A stretch of 7,172 nt of DNA from Gemmatimonadota bacterium (GCA_022573095.1 JACZUR010000116.1:1-7172); one strand, 5' to 3'; positions 1-6,781 are shown, counted from the stretch's first letter. Made by a program: numbers and translations. Notes: generated by a model not told the origin, from the sequence alone.

Positions 1-1
1 T

Positions 2-988
2 GGGATCTTGGAACTTCGAGTGGCCGTGGCGCGCAACCTCTCTATGCTCTCGGGTGGCCGGCCGGTGAACGCCGATAACGTGGTGATCTCCTCGGGCGCG
101 AAGCAGTCGCTGTTCAACGCCTGTTTCGTTCTTTTTGGTCCGGGAGATCGCGTTCTGGTTCCGTCGCCCTACTGGGTTTCCTACCCCCAGATGATCCGAC
201 TGGCCCGCGCCGAACCCGTCACGGTTCCAGGTGACGTGGAGTGGAGCCTGAAAGTCGGTGTTGACGACCTTGAGGCTGCAAGCGACGGCACGACCAAGGG
301 AGTAATCTTCTCGACCCCGGTGAATCCTACCGGTGCCGTGTATGCACGTTCCGAACTGAAGAAGATCGCAGAATGGGCGCGAGATCGCAGCATCTGGTTA
401 ATCTCGGACGAGATTTACCGGATGATTCATTTTGGCGAGGGCCCCGCGCCCTCGCTGCTGGATCTCCCCGACGATCTGCTAGAGAACGTGGTGGTCATTT
501 ATGGCGCGAGCAAGGCCTATGCGATGACGGGGTGGAGAGTCGGAACGGCGCTTGCTCCCAATCGGATAGCGAAGGCAATGGCCGCGGTTCAGAGTCACTC
601 GACCAGCGGAGCCTCTCACCCTGCCCAATGGGCTGCGGCTACCGCGTTTTCAGACAGCAAAGTCGCAGCGGATGTGGTCAAGATGGTGGAGCAGTTCGGG
701 AGGCGGAGGAAGTTGGTTGTCGAGTACTTTCGGACTCATTTCCAAGGTACGGAGTTCGTTGAACCGCTCGGGGCCTTCTATTTCTTCTTTCGCGTTGATC
801 AGTTTTTTTCGAAAAAGTTTGACTCGGCCATGGGCTTCTGTGAAAACCTGCTGGCGCAACAGAAGGTGGCCCTCGTTCCGGGAGAAGCTTTCGGAGATGG
901 TAAATGGGTGCGTCTTTCCTACGCTGCTTCAGAGAAATCCATTGTTTCTGCTCTCGAGAGGCTGACACAGTTCGTAAGCTCGCTCTGA
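2..988 (+). CDS. PLP-dependent class I aminotransferase, aspartate aminotransferase-like (5' end outside window)
   Basis: Fold-type I aminotransferase; it should transfer an amino group between an amino acid (probably aspartate) and a 2-oxo acid in the cytoplasm using pyridoxal phosphate. The frame is open to the left edge and enters at a Gly-Ile-Leu-Glu-Leu-Arg stretch equivalent to the family's G-x-P-E-L-R, so roughly the first 70 of about 395 residues are missing. Numbering from the TTG at 8, visible landmarks are SPYWVSYP (53-60, the aromatic that stacks on PLP), NPTG (106-109), SDEIY (133-137, Asp134 for the pyridine nitrogen), GASKAYAMTGWRVG (166-179, with Lys169 as Schiff-base lysine and Arg177 for phosphate) and VRLSYA (301-306, Arg302 for the substrate carboxylate). 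These resemble the Thermus-type aspartate aminotransferases (subgroup Ib). The TTG at 8 is not the real start. Substrate is inferred; a related amino acid is possible. No clear terminator follows. Confidence 0.93.
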   Translation, partial: GILELRVAVARNLSMLSGGRPVNADNVVISSGAKQSLFNACFVLFGPGDRVLVPSPYWVSYPQMIRLARAEPVTVPGDVEWSLKVGVDDLEAASDGTTKGVIFSTPVNPTGAVYARSELKKIAEWARDRSIWLISDEIYRMIHFGEGPAPSLLDLPDDLLENVVVIYGASKAYAMTGWRVGTALAPNRIAKAMAAVQSHSTSGASHPAQWAAATAFSDSKVAADVVKMVEQFGRRRKLVVEYFRTHFQGTEFVEPLGAFYFFFRVDQFFSKKFDSAMGFCENLLAQQKVALVPGEAFGDGKWVRLSYAASEKSIVSALERLTQFVSSL

Positions 989-1052
989 TACGTGCGGCCG
1001 CCGTTCATAGCCTGTCTCCGTTTGACGGGATTTCTCACAGGGTAATTCTCCG

Positions 1053-2231
1053 TTGAGAGTTGCGCACCTGGCAGACCTGCACCTTGGTTTCCGTCAGTAC
1101 AGTAGGCTAACGTCCGACGGCGCTAATCAACGCGAAACCGATGTCTCTCAGGCTTTCCGGCGCGTTGTAGACGATGTCATAGGGCAGGCGCCGGATGTAG
1201 TGATAGTCGCCGGCGACGTTTTTAATTCGGTCCGTCCCACGAATCAGGCGATTTTGGTTGCCTTCCACGAATTCAGGCGGCTGGACCAGTCCCTGCCGGG
1301 TGTGCCCATCGTGGTAATTGAAGGCAATCACGACATGCCCCGATCGATCGAGACCGGCTCTATTCTCAGGTTACTCGAAGCGTTTGACGGTGTTCGAGTC
1401 GTGACGGGCGCTGCGGAAGTGTTGACCTTTACCGATCTAGATTTGTCAGTCACATGTATCCCATACGCGTCCATCGTCGCAGATACTCGCCCCTGCATGA
1501 CACCGGCCCCTGGATATCAGTTCAATATTCTGGTCACGCACGGCGAAATCAAAGGTGTGCTGCCCGGTGACAGCGGCCAACGGGAGTATCAAGGCGCTGT
1601 GATCGAGGTTGCAGAACTAGCGGCGGAATCATGGTCGTACGTGGCATTGGGTCACTATCACGTTGCGCGGCCGGTGGCGCCTAACGCGTGGTACTCTGGC
1701 TCCATCGAGTACGTCAGTACCAATCCCTGGGGAGAACTCCGCGCAGAAGCCGCCGAGGGCAGAAAGCACCAGAAGGGTTGGCTTTTCGTTGAGTTGGGTA
1801 AGAACGCCGAGGTCGAGTTCCGGTCCATTGAGCTAGGGCGGGAGTTTGTGGACCTGCAAGAGATTGCGGGCTCTAACATGGCAGCGGAAGAAATCGACCG
1901 CATAATCGAGCAGCACGTATTGGGGATTCCGGGCGGAATCGACGGGAAGATCGTGAGGCAACTGGTTCGGGACGTGCCTCGGGGTATTTCCCGCGAGCTG
2001 AATCATCGCCGTATCAGAGAGTTGAAAGCCGCAGCCCTTCACTTCAATCTGGATGTGCGCAAGCCAGTTGTGAATCGTGAAGTGGGATTCGGTTCTCCGA
2101 CCCTCAGGCAAACCGTCCCCGAGTTGTTGCTTGACTATCTGTCGCGAAGGCCGATCGACGCGGATGTGGATCGTCAGCAGCTGCTCAACCTGGCCCGCGG
2201 CTATCTAAGCGGATTGGACGAACAAGCCTAG
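1053..2231 (+). CDS. sbcD: SbcD/Mre11-family DNA exonuclease subunit
   Basis: Metallophosphoesterase nuclease subunit of the SbcCD (Mre11-Rad50) complex, which processes DNA double-strand ends, hairpins and protein-blocked ends with two Mn ions. All five phosphoesterase motifs are present: D8-L-H10 (motif I), GD 54-55 (II), GNHD 91-94 (III), H163 in VTHGE (IV) and GHYH 200-203 (V). YSGSIEY (214-220), typical of SbcD after motif V, follows. At 392 residues it is of normal length, with a C-terminal capping and SbcC-binding part from about 260 on. The TTG start is chosen because the family begins right before the R-x-x-H-x-A-D-x-H-L-G strand and an AGGGT (1039-1043) sits nine bases upstream. It is followed 11 bases later by sbcC, and the stop codon overlaps the sbcC ribosome binding site, so the two are almost certainly co-transcribed and coupled. 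Confidence 0.95.
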   Translation: MRVAHLADLHLGFRQYSRLTSDGANQRETDVSQAFRRVVDDVIGQAPDVVIVAGDVFNSVRPTNQAILVAFHEFRRLDQSLPGVPIVVIEGNHDMPRSIETGSILRLLEAFDGVRVVTGAAEVLTFTDLDLSVTCIPYASIVADTRPCMTPAPGYQFNILVTHGEIKGVLPGDSGQREYQGAVIEVAELAAESWSYVALGHYHVARPVAPNAWYSGSIEYVSTNPWGELRAEAAEGRKHQKGWLFVELGKNAEVEFRSIELGREFVDLQEIAGSNMAAEEIDRIIEQHVLGIPGGIDGKIVRQLVRDVPRGISRELNHRRIRELKAAALHFNLDVRKPVVNREVGFGSPTLRQTVPELLLDYLSRRPIDADVDRQQLLNLARGYLSGLDEQA

Positions 2232-2242
2232 GGGTAGCCGGA

Positions 2243-4672
2243 ATGCATCTACACAGACTCAAGCTCATCAACTTTCGCCAGCATGCCAACACCGAGATCG
2301 TATTCGGGTCCGGAATAACGGCGATCATTGGTCCCAACGGTTCCGGGAAAACTACGCTGTTGGAGGCGATCGCCTGGGGTCTCTACGGGGCCCAAGCCGC
2401 ACGAGGGAACCGTGACTCCATCCGTTGGAATCGAGCTCCAGTACGTGCTCCGGTCAAAGTGGAGGTGGACTTCGCGCTCGGAGCCCACGAATACCGTATC
2501 TCGAGGGGGTTGTACCAGGCCGAACTCTTCATTGATCGTGCTCGTACGCCTGCTGCCAACGGCCACCAGGAAGTTACGTTACGCGTTACCAGGCTGCTGG
2601 GCATGAACCTGGAGGAATTCTTCAACACATACTTCACCGGACAAAAAGAGCTCGCAGTGATGGCGGCGCTTACTCCTGCGGAGCGAGCCAAGTTCTTGTC
2701 CAGAATCCTGGGATACGAGCGACTCAAGCAGGTACAGGACCGGCTCGGCAGTGACCGCAGTTTGCTGCGGGGGGAATTAGCGGCAACGGAAAAGAGCCTG
2801 CCAGATGAGACCAGCCTCAAGCGCGAACTAGCGGAAGCCCTCGATAACGTGCAATTGGCGCGGCAGCGTCGTGAAGAACTTCGCAGGTTGAACGAGGTGG
2901 CTCGGAAGGAACTCGAGAATGTTGGTCCAGAGTGGTCCAGGCTTGTCGAGGTTCGTGAAAAGCTGCTGGCAAGCGAGTCTGATTTGAAGGTTGGTCAACA
3001 AATAGTCGAGGACGGTCGCCGCGAATTCATGAGGCTGGATAGGGAATTGGCTGAAGCGATTCGGGCGCGCGATGAGTTGAATTCACTCGAGGAGGTTCTC
3101 GGTTCTGTACCGGAGTTACAGAGAGAAGTTGAGGCTCTCGAGTCTGAATCACAGCGAGCGGGCAGAAGAAGGACGCTTGCGGGAACGATCGAGGAAGTCA
3201 ACACTCAGTTGCAGAGATTGGAGGAAAGGAGGGAAGCTGTTTCCGGTGCCACGGAAGCACTAGAGAAAGCGCGAAAGATGGTGCGAGTCGCGGATCACAC
3301 GCTGGCTGAAGTGCAGCAACGTGAACAGCAACTCAGAACGACGTGGGTCAGGGATCGACAGGATGCTGATACGAAGCTGGCAGCATTTCGGGATCAGTAC
3401 GGAGAGCTTGCGAAACACAGGAAGAAACTGGGCGAACTGGGGCCTGACGGTGTCTGTCCAACTTGCTCGCGTGTACTCGGAAAGGAGTTTGACCGCGTGA
3501 TCGAGTCCCTGGATGGTCAATTGGAAGAAGTCGAAAGCAGCGGACGATTTTTCAAGCAACGCGTTGACCAGCTAGTGAGGGAATCTGACGAACTTGTACA
3601 GGCCAGCGAGCTAAAGAATCGAGCACTTGCATCGGCGGAGAGCGCGCGACAGGATGTCGTGGCACGAGAGGCGCAGTTTCGCGAGGTGAAGCAATTGGCC
3701 GGTGAGCTTAAACGGCAGCGGAATCATCGCAAGGAGTTAGAGATAAGACTCACCGCATTGCCTGACAAATATGATGCTAAAAGGCACGATGAATTGCGGA
3801 AGCGATTGCGCGAGTTGGAGCCTGTAATTGAGAGGGCGACTCGGTTTCGTGTGATTGCCGAACAAGCCAACAAACTGATCGCTGAAACCGCGAGAGTTAA
3901 ACAAGAGGTTTCAGAGTCGGAAGAACGTGTCGACCAGTTGAGTGAGCAAATCAAGTCGCTCGACTTCAGCCAGGAACGATTTGACAAATCTCGCGCGGCA
4001 TGTGAAGAAGTGCAGGCTAAAATACAGGATAGTGAATTGAAAATAGCCACTGTGGACGGTGACCTTAGAGCGCTTCAAGTTGGGATTGATGGCGTGAGAC
4101 AGAAGATCCAAGAGCGAACTAAGCAAGAGGCTCGATTGTCCATCCTCAAGGGCGATCTAAGGACCAACGAGGTGCTCGACTCGGCAATCAGCGACCTTCG
4201 TACCGAGTTGAACGCGCGCATGCGCCCCGAGATTTCTGAGATAGCCTCAGGCTTTCTGGCGGAGTTGACCGACGGAAGATATCACGAACTGGAACTCGAT
4301 GAGAGCTATAGAATAAGAATTGTAGAGGACGGTATTTCCAAGGCCGTGATATCTGGCGGTGAAGAAGATATTTCGAACCTCGTGCTGAGGCTTGCAATCA
4401 GCCAGATGGTGGCCGAACGAGCCGGCCATCCTCTCTCGCTTCTCGTCCTGGATGAGATATTCGGTTCCCTTGACGAAAGTAAGCGGGAGAGCGTGGTGAA
4501 CTTGCTCCGCAGATTAGGTGACAGATTTCCGCAAGTGGTTTTGATATCGCACATTGAGTCGGTCAGGGAGGGTGTCGATCGGGTGCTGCGAGTTAGATTT
4601 GATGAAAGCACCGGCACATCTGTGATTACAGAAGGTACAGGAACCGATGGGAATAAAGATTTGGCGGCATGA
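2243..4672 (+). CDS. sbcC: SbcC/Rad50-family ATPase with zinc hook
   Basis: SMC-like ATPase partner of SbcD; ATP binding joins the two head domains and gates nuclease access to DNA ends. Head halves flank a long coiled coil: Walker A GPNGSGKTT (30-38), Q-loop Gln134 in YFTGQKE, coiled coil about 160-400, zinc hook CPTC (405-408), returning coil about 410-660, signature ISGGEED (703-709), Walker B LSLLVLDE (731-738), D-loop GSLDE (741-745) and switch histidine His770. All ATPase residues are intact. At 809 residues it is shorter than E. coli SbcC (about 1048) and nearer archaeal and Thermotoga Rad50 lengths, which means shorter coiled-coil arms. The ATG start has AGGGG (2230-2234) eight bases upstream, overlapping the sbcD stop. 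The signature starts with Ile instead of the usual Leu. The 3' end overlaps the next gene by 26 bases. Confidence 0.95.
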   Translation: MHLHRLKLINFRQHANTEIVFGSGITAIIGPNGSGKTTLLEAIAWGLYGAQAARGNRDSIRWNRAPVRAPVKVEVDFALGAHEYRISRGLYQAELFIDRARTPAANGHQEVTLRVTRLLGMNLEEFFNTYFTGQKELAVMAALTPAERAKFLSRILGYERLKQVQDRLGSDRSLLRGELAATEKSLPDETSLKRELAEALDNVQLARQRREELRRLNEVARKELENVGPEWSRLVEVREKLLASESDLKVGQQIVEDGRREFMRLDRELAEAIRARDELNSLEEVLGSVPELQREVEALESESQRAGRRRTLAGTIEEVNTQLQRLEERREAVSGATEALEKARKMVRVADHTLAEVQQREQQLRTTWVRDRQDADTKLAAFRDQYGELAKHRKKLGELGPDGVCPTCSRVLGKEFDRVIESLDGQLEEVESSGRFFKQRVDQLVRESDELVQASELKNRALASAESARQDVVAREAQFREVKQLAGELKRQRNHRKELEIRLTALPDKYDAKRHDELRKRLRELEPVIERATRFRVIAEQANKLIAETARVKQEVSESEERVDQLSEQIKSLDFSQERFDKSRAACEEVQAKIQDSELKIATVDGDLRALQVGIDGVRQKIQERTKQEARLSILKGDLRTNEVLDSAISDLRTELNARMRPEISEIASGFLAELTDGRYHELELDESYRIRIVEDGISKAVISGGEEDISNLVLRLAISQMVAERAGHPLSLLVLDEIFGSLDESKRESVVNLLRRLGDRFPQVVLISHIESVREGVDRVLRVRFDESTGTSVITEGTGTDGNKDLAA

Positions 4673-5627
4673 GAGGCCGGTAACCGGCCCCGTGCGAGCC
4701 ACGGAACAGGACATCGATGAACTAAATCGGGTCTTTTCCGATTCTTTTACAGACCGGTACCGGCGTGACGGTATGATAGGGGTTCGGGTGCCGCAACTGA
4801 ATCCCGACATCTGGAATTACGCCATTCGAGACGCTGGTGACGGGGCGATGATTTGGAGAGACGAAGACGACAGGCTGCTCGCGTTCAATATGAGCCATTA
4901 CTCCGGTGCTGAGGGGTGGATGGGCCCGCTCGCAGTGCGATCAGACCGTCAGGGGGAGGGTTTTGGGAAGCTCATAGTCGGGGCTGCCATCGAGTGGCTC
5001 AAGGACCACAACGCCACGACGATCGGTCTCGAGACCATGCCTCGAACGATGGAAAACATAGGATTTTACGGCGCTCTCGGCTTCCTGCCCCGGTATCTGA
5101 CCGTTACGATGAGCAGTCCATCTGTCAGGAGGTCCATATCGCCACGTTACTTCCTGCTGGGCACCGCTGACGCATCGCAGCAGAACGAGTTACTGGAGCG
5201 TTGTAGGCGGAGCCTGCAGGCCTGCGCTCCGGGCTACGATTTCACACGTGAACACCGGCTTACGGAGGAACTCGGAATCGGTGACACGCTGCTCTTGGAG
5301 GATGAGGCAAGGATCCGCGGTTTCGCGCTGTGGCACTCAGCGTCGTTAGCTGATGACAAGAGAGGCGACGAGCTAAGGGTCCTGAAATTATTCGCCGATT
5401 CTACAGAAACATTCGAGCGGTTGCTTTCCGCGCTCGAGAAATGTGCTTCGCGACGCGGTATCCCGAGGGTGACGATCCGCTGTCAAACATTCTTTAGCCA
5501 GGCCTTCAGGTCTCTTACGCGCCGCGGCTACAAAGTAACCTGGACGGACCTCAGGATGACGTTGGATCAGTTTGACGAAAAATTGGCAGTGGCGGGTGCA
5601 ATCCTCCTCTCGAACTGGGAAATCTAA
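4647..5627 (+). CDS. Tandem GNAT-family N-acetyltransferase
   Basis: Acyl-CoA-dependent acetyltransferase of unknown acceptor. The N-terminal GNAT domain (about 15-155) shows the acetyl-CoA loop V97-R-S-D-R-Q-G-E-G-F-G-K108 (the R/Q-x-x-G-x-G/A signature) and motif B, ENIGFYGALGF (136-146), with Tyr141 placed as possible general acid. The C-terminal half (about 180-326) has GNAT-like strand spacing (DTLLLEDEARIRGFALWH, then a helix and RRGIPRVTIRC) but no pyrophosphate-binding loop, so it is probably a degenerate second GNAT domain. The ATG at 4647 lies inside the end of sbcC in another frame, with AGGA (4639-4642) and GAAGG (4631-4635) upstream; the alternative GTG at 4692 would remove 15 residues and avoid the overlap. 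The overlap suggests translational coupling to sbcDC, but a repair-related role is only an inference from context. It ends 11 bases before the opposing small gene. Confidence 0.85.
   Translation: MGIKIWRHERPVTGPVRATEQDIDELNRVFSDSFTDRYRRDGMIGVRVPQLNPDIWNYAIRDAGDGAMIWRDEDDRLLAFNMSHYSGAEGWMGPLAVRSDRQGEGFGKLIVGAAIEWLKDHNATTIGLETMPRTMENIGFYGALGFLPRYLTVTMSSPSVRRSISPRYFLLGTADASQQNELLERCRRSLQACAPGYDFTREHRLTEELGIGDTLLLEDEARIRGFALWHSASLADDKRGDELRVLKLFADSTETFERLLSALEKCASRRGIPRVTIRCQTFFSQAFRSLTRRGYKVTWTDLRMTLDQFDEKLAVAGAILLSNWEI
4675..4689. repeat. Perfect GC-rich palindrome at the sbcC/GNAT junction
   Basis: GGCCGGT-A-ACCGGCC is a perfect inverted repeat with seven-base arms beginning two bases after the sbcC stop codon. 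In RNA it can form a six-bp GC stem with a TAA loop. It lies inside the first codons of the acetyltransferase if the ATG at 4647 is used, or between sbcC and the alternative GTG start at 4692. There is no following T-run, so it is not an intrinsic terminator. It could tune coupling between the two genes or just be coding sequence (it encodes RPVTGP). Confidence 0.45.
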
Positions 5628-5638
5628 GCCCGCGGAAA

Positions 5639-5803
5639 CTAGCCTTTGGCGTTCTGGGCGTCGCTCAGAACGATTGCCCGTGCCACGAGTACGGCCGCGA
5701 TTGCCAGTGGTGTGTGAACCCAGCCGGTTTCTAGCCTCATAATAAATGTCAGAGTTATCCACAGAACTAGAGTCGCGGCTGCTCCTATAAGGGATGTTTT
5801 CAT
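5639..5803 (-). CDS. Small membrane protein, 54 residues, unknown function
   Basis: A short minus-strand frame starting at ATG (5803-5801) and ending at TAG (5641-5639), convergent with the acetyltransferase gene. The product begins MKTSLIGAAATLVLWITLTF, a plausible membrane helix (about 4-21), has a short polar turn M-R-L-E-T-G-W-V-H-T, then a second helix PLAIAAVLVARAIVL (about 32-46) and a polar tail SDAQNAKG. Two helices joined by a G-x-V/I-H turn resemble small two-helix membrane proteins of the DUF5670/Lmo0937 kind, but I do not assign it to that family. An in-frame TGA six codons before the ATG fixes the start region. No good Shine-Dalgarno is visible, which lowers confidence. It would be transcribed away from the 6S promoter, so the two share the space 5804-5868. 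Confidence 0.5.
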   Translation of the reverse strand: MKTSLIGAAATLVLWITLTFIMRLETGWVHTPLAIAAVLVARAIVLSDAQNAKG

Positions 5804-5833
5804 AACTTGGCTAATTCAGGTTGCGGTTTTGTC

Positions 5834-5862
5834 TTGACTGATAATATTCTGAAACCTATACT
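5834..5862 (+). promoter_or_regulatory. Strong sigma70-type promoter of the structured RNA
   Basis: TTGACT (5834-5839) and TATACT (5857-5862) each match the housekeeping consensus at five of six positions and are separated by exactly 17 bases. Transcription would start near 5868-5870. No open reading frame of gene size begins downstream before the terminator at 6037, which supports a promoter for a non-coding RNA. Sequence match only; no experimental start site is known to me. Confidence 0.8.
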
Positions 5863-5868
5863 ATGCGA

Positions 5869-6030
5869 ACAAAGGTGACGCGGGATTTGAAGAGATAAAT
5901 TATTGAGCCAACAGGCTCGAGCACGGGCCCGCTTGCCGTGACCTATGGCAGGCCCTGCGGGGAAGCCAGAAGCTGCGGTTAGGGCGCCACCTTATGTGTC
6001 AGGGCTTCAATAATACTCTTCTTTTCCCGT
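5869..6030 (+). ncRNA. ssrS: Probable 6S RNA (RNA polymerase regulator)
   Basis: 6S RNA imitates an open promoter, binds sigma70-RNA polymerase and restrains transcription in stationary phase. The region lies between a strong promoter and an intrinsic terminator and encodes no protein. Its ends form a long interrupted closing stem: CGGGA (5881-5885) with TCCCG (6025-6029), GAAGAG (5889-5894) with CTCTTC (6016-6021), TTATTGA (5900-5906) with TCAATAA (6007-6013), and GCC (5907-5909) with GGC (6003-6005). Inside are about 93 nt, close to E. coli 6S, including a hairpin GGGCC...TGCC/GGCA GGCCC (5925-5955) and a 3' strand reading GAAGCC-A-GAAGCTGCG...CACCTT (5962-5993). That strand closely parallels E. 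coli 6S GAAGCC-TTAAAACTGCG...CACCTT, recalled from memory. Ends are approximate: the 5' end is from the promoter and the 3' end from the closing stem. Another structured RNA class remains possible. Confidence 0.72.
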
Positions 6031-6036
6031 TTCATG

Positions 6037-6073
6037 CCGCCGATACACGTAAGCTGTATCGGCGGTTTCTTTT
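6037..6073 (+). terminator. Intrinsic terminator after the 6S-like RNA
   Basis: CCGCCGATACA (6037-6047) pairs perfectly with TGTATCGGCGG (6055-6065), giving an 11-bp stem with a seven-base loop CGTAAGC, followed by TTTCTTTT. This is a textbook rho-independent terminator on the plus strand. It closes the 6S-like transcript, whose primary form would thus be about 205 nt, and separates it from folE. Confidence 0.88.
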
Positions 6074-6089
6074 GCGGTACTCATTCCGC

Positions 6090-6118
6090 CAATCGGTGTT
6101 CCTCAATTAAATTACAAT
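6090..6118 (+). promoter_or_regulatory. Candidate folE promoter (weak)
   Basis: TACAAT (6113-6118) is a good -10 element in an AT-rich stretch 45 bases before the folE start. No convincing -35 is found at 16-18 bases upstream (CAATCG-like sequence near 6090-6095), so expression may need an activator or another sigma factor, or this may be chance. A promoter is needed somewhere in 6074-6163 because the upstream terminator is strong. Confidence 0.3.
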
Positions 6119-6119
6119 A

Positions 6120-6133
6120 CTGTAGATGTACAG
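6120..6133. promoter_or_regulatory. Inverted repeat, possible operator before folE
   Basis: CTGTA-GATG-TACAG is a perfect inverted repeat with five-base arms, placed just after the candidate -10 and thus around the expected start of folE transcription. The position suits a repressor site. It resembles a LexA box (CTG-N10-CAG) but has only eight bases between CTG and CAG, so I do not call it one. It is short enough to be chance. Confidence 0.3.
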
Positions 6134-6163
6134 CATAGTTTCGGGACCTTTCGGAGTTGACCA

Positions 6164-6781
6164 GTGACTTTAGACAAATCTGCGGCTGACACGCTTTCGT
6201 TAGGTGCAAGCCATGCCAAGAGTATCGCGCCCCTGATGCATGACATCCTCGAAATGTTAGGTGAAGATCCCAGCCGAGCAGGTCTGAGAGATACTCCCGA
6301 TCGCGTTGAGGAGTCGCTCAGGTGGCTGACACGTGGGTATGGGCAGTCGCTGGCCGATGTTGTTGGCGATGGAGTCTTCGAGGAAGCACACGAGAGCATG
6401 ATTATGGTGCGTGATGTCGAAGTTTATTCGCTCTGCGAACACCACATCCTCCCCTTCTATGGCAAGGCGCACGTGGCCTATATACCCGATGGACGGATTC
6501 TGGGTTTATCGAAGACCGCGCGAATCGTAGACCTCTTTGCGAGGCGCCTGCAGGTTCAAGAACGTCTTACAGATCAGATCGCCGATGCCATTATGGAGGT
6601 TATAGAACCTCTGGGAGTGGGTGTAGTGATAGAGGCGCGGCACCTGTGCATGATGATGCGCGGTGTTGAGAAACAACATTCACTGGCTGTCACAAGTGCG
6701 TTGCGCGGCAACTTCAAAAACGATGCTAAGACCCGCGATGAATTTCTAAGCCTCGCGCACGCGGGAGTAACGGTCGATTGA
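6164..6781 (+). CDS. folE: GTP cyclohydrolase I
   Basis: Catalyses GTP to 7,8-dihydroneopterin triphosphate plus formate (EC 3.5.4.16), the first step of folate and other pterin synthesis, as a cytoplasmic Zn-dependent toroidal homodecamer. The 205-residue length is usual. Visible are the N-terminal GEDPSRAGLRDTPDRV (33-48), the zinc and catalytic block S-L-C91-E-H93-H94-I-L-P-F, KAHVAYIPDGRILGLSK (101-117), the QVQERLTDQI segment and E-A-R-H160-L-C162-M-M-M-R-G-V (157-168). By comparison with E. coli FolE, zinc ligands are Cys91, His94 and Cys162, with catalytic His93 and His160. All are intact. The GTG start is preceded by GGAG (6153-6156) at seven bases and fits the family's N terminus. 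It probably opens a unit with the downstream zinc-ribbon gene. Confidence 0.96.
   Translation: MTLDKSAADTLSLGASHAKSIAPLMHDILEMLGEDPSRAGLRDTPDRVEESLRWLTRGYGQSLADVVGDGVFEEAHESMIMVRDVEVYSLCEHHILPFYGKAHVAYIPDGRILGLSKTARIVDLFARRLQVQERLTDQIADAIMEVIEPLGVGVVIEARHLCMMMRGVEKQHSLAVTSALRGNFKNDAKTRDEFLSLAHAGVTVD

Noticed and set aside
993..1000. GCGGCCGC palindrome after the aminotransferase gene
   Set aside because: An eight-base palindrome with no following T-run and no flanking extension; expected by chance in GC-rich DNA.
1022..1048. TTGACG and TAATTC as a promoter for sbcD
   Set aside because: Spacing is only 15 bases and the start of transcription would fall on the sbcD start codon, behind its own ribosome binding site.
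5650..5672. CGTTCTG/CAGAACG hairpin as a terminator for the GNAT operon
   Set aside because: There is no T-run on either strand and the repeat lies in the coding part of the small minus-strand gene; at most a weak pause structure.
5388..5762. 124-codon minus-strand frame overlapping the end of the GNAT gene
   Set aside because: Its translation is low-complexity Arg-rich with no domain character and it overlaps a well-supported gene and the better small frame; an antisense shadow.
6120..6133. LexA/SOS box
   Set aside because: The spacing between CTG and CAG is eight, not ten bases, and folE is not an expected SOS gene.
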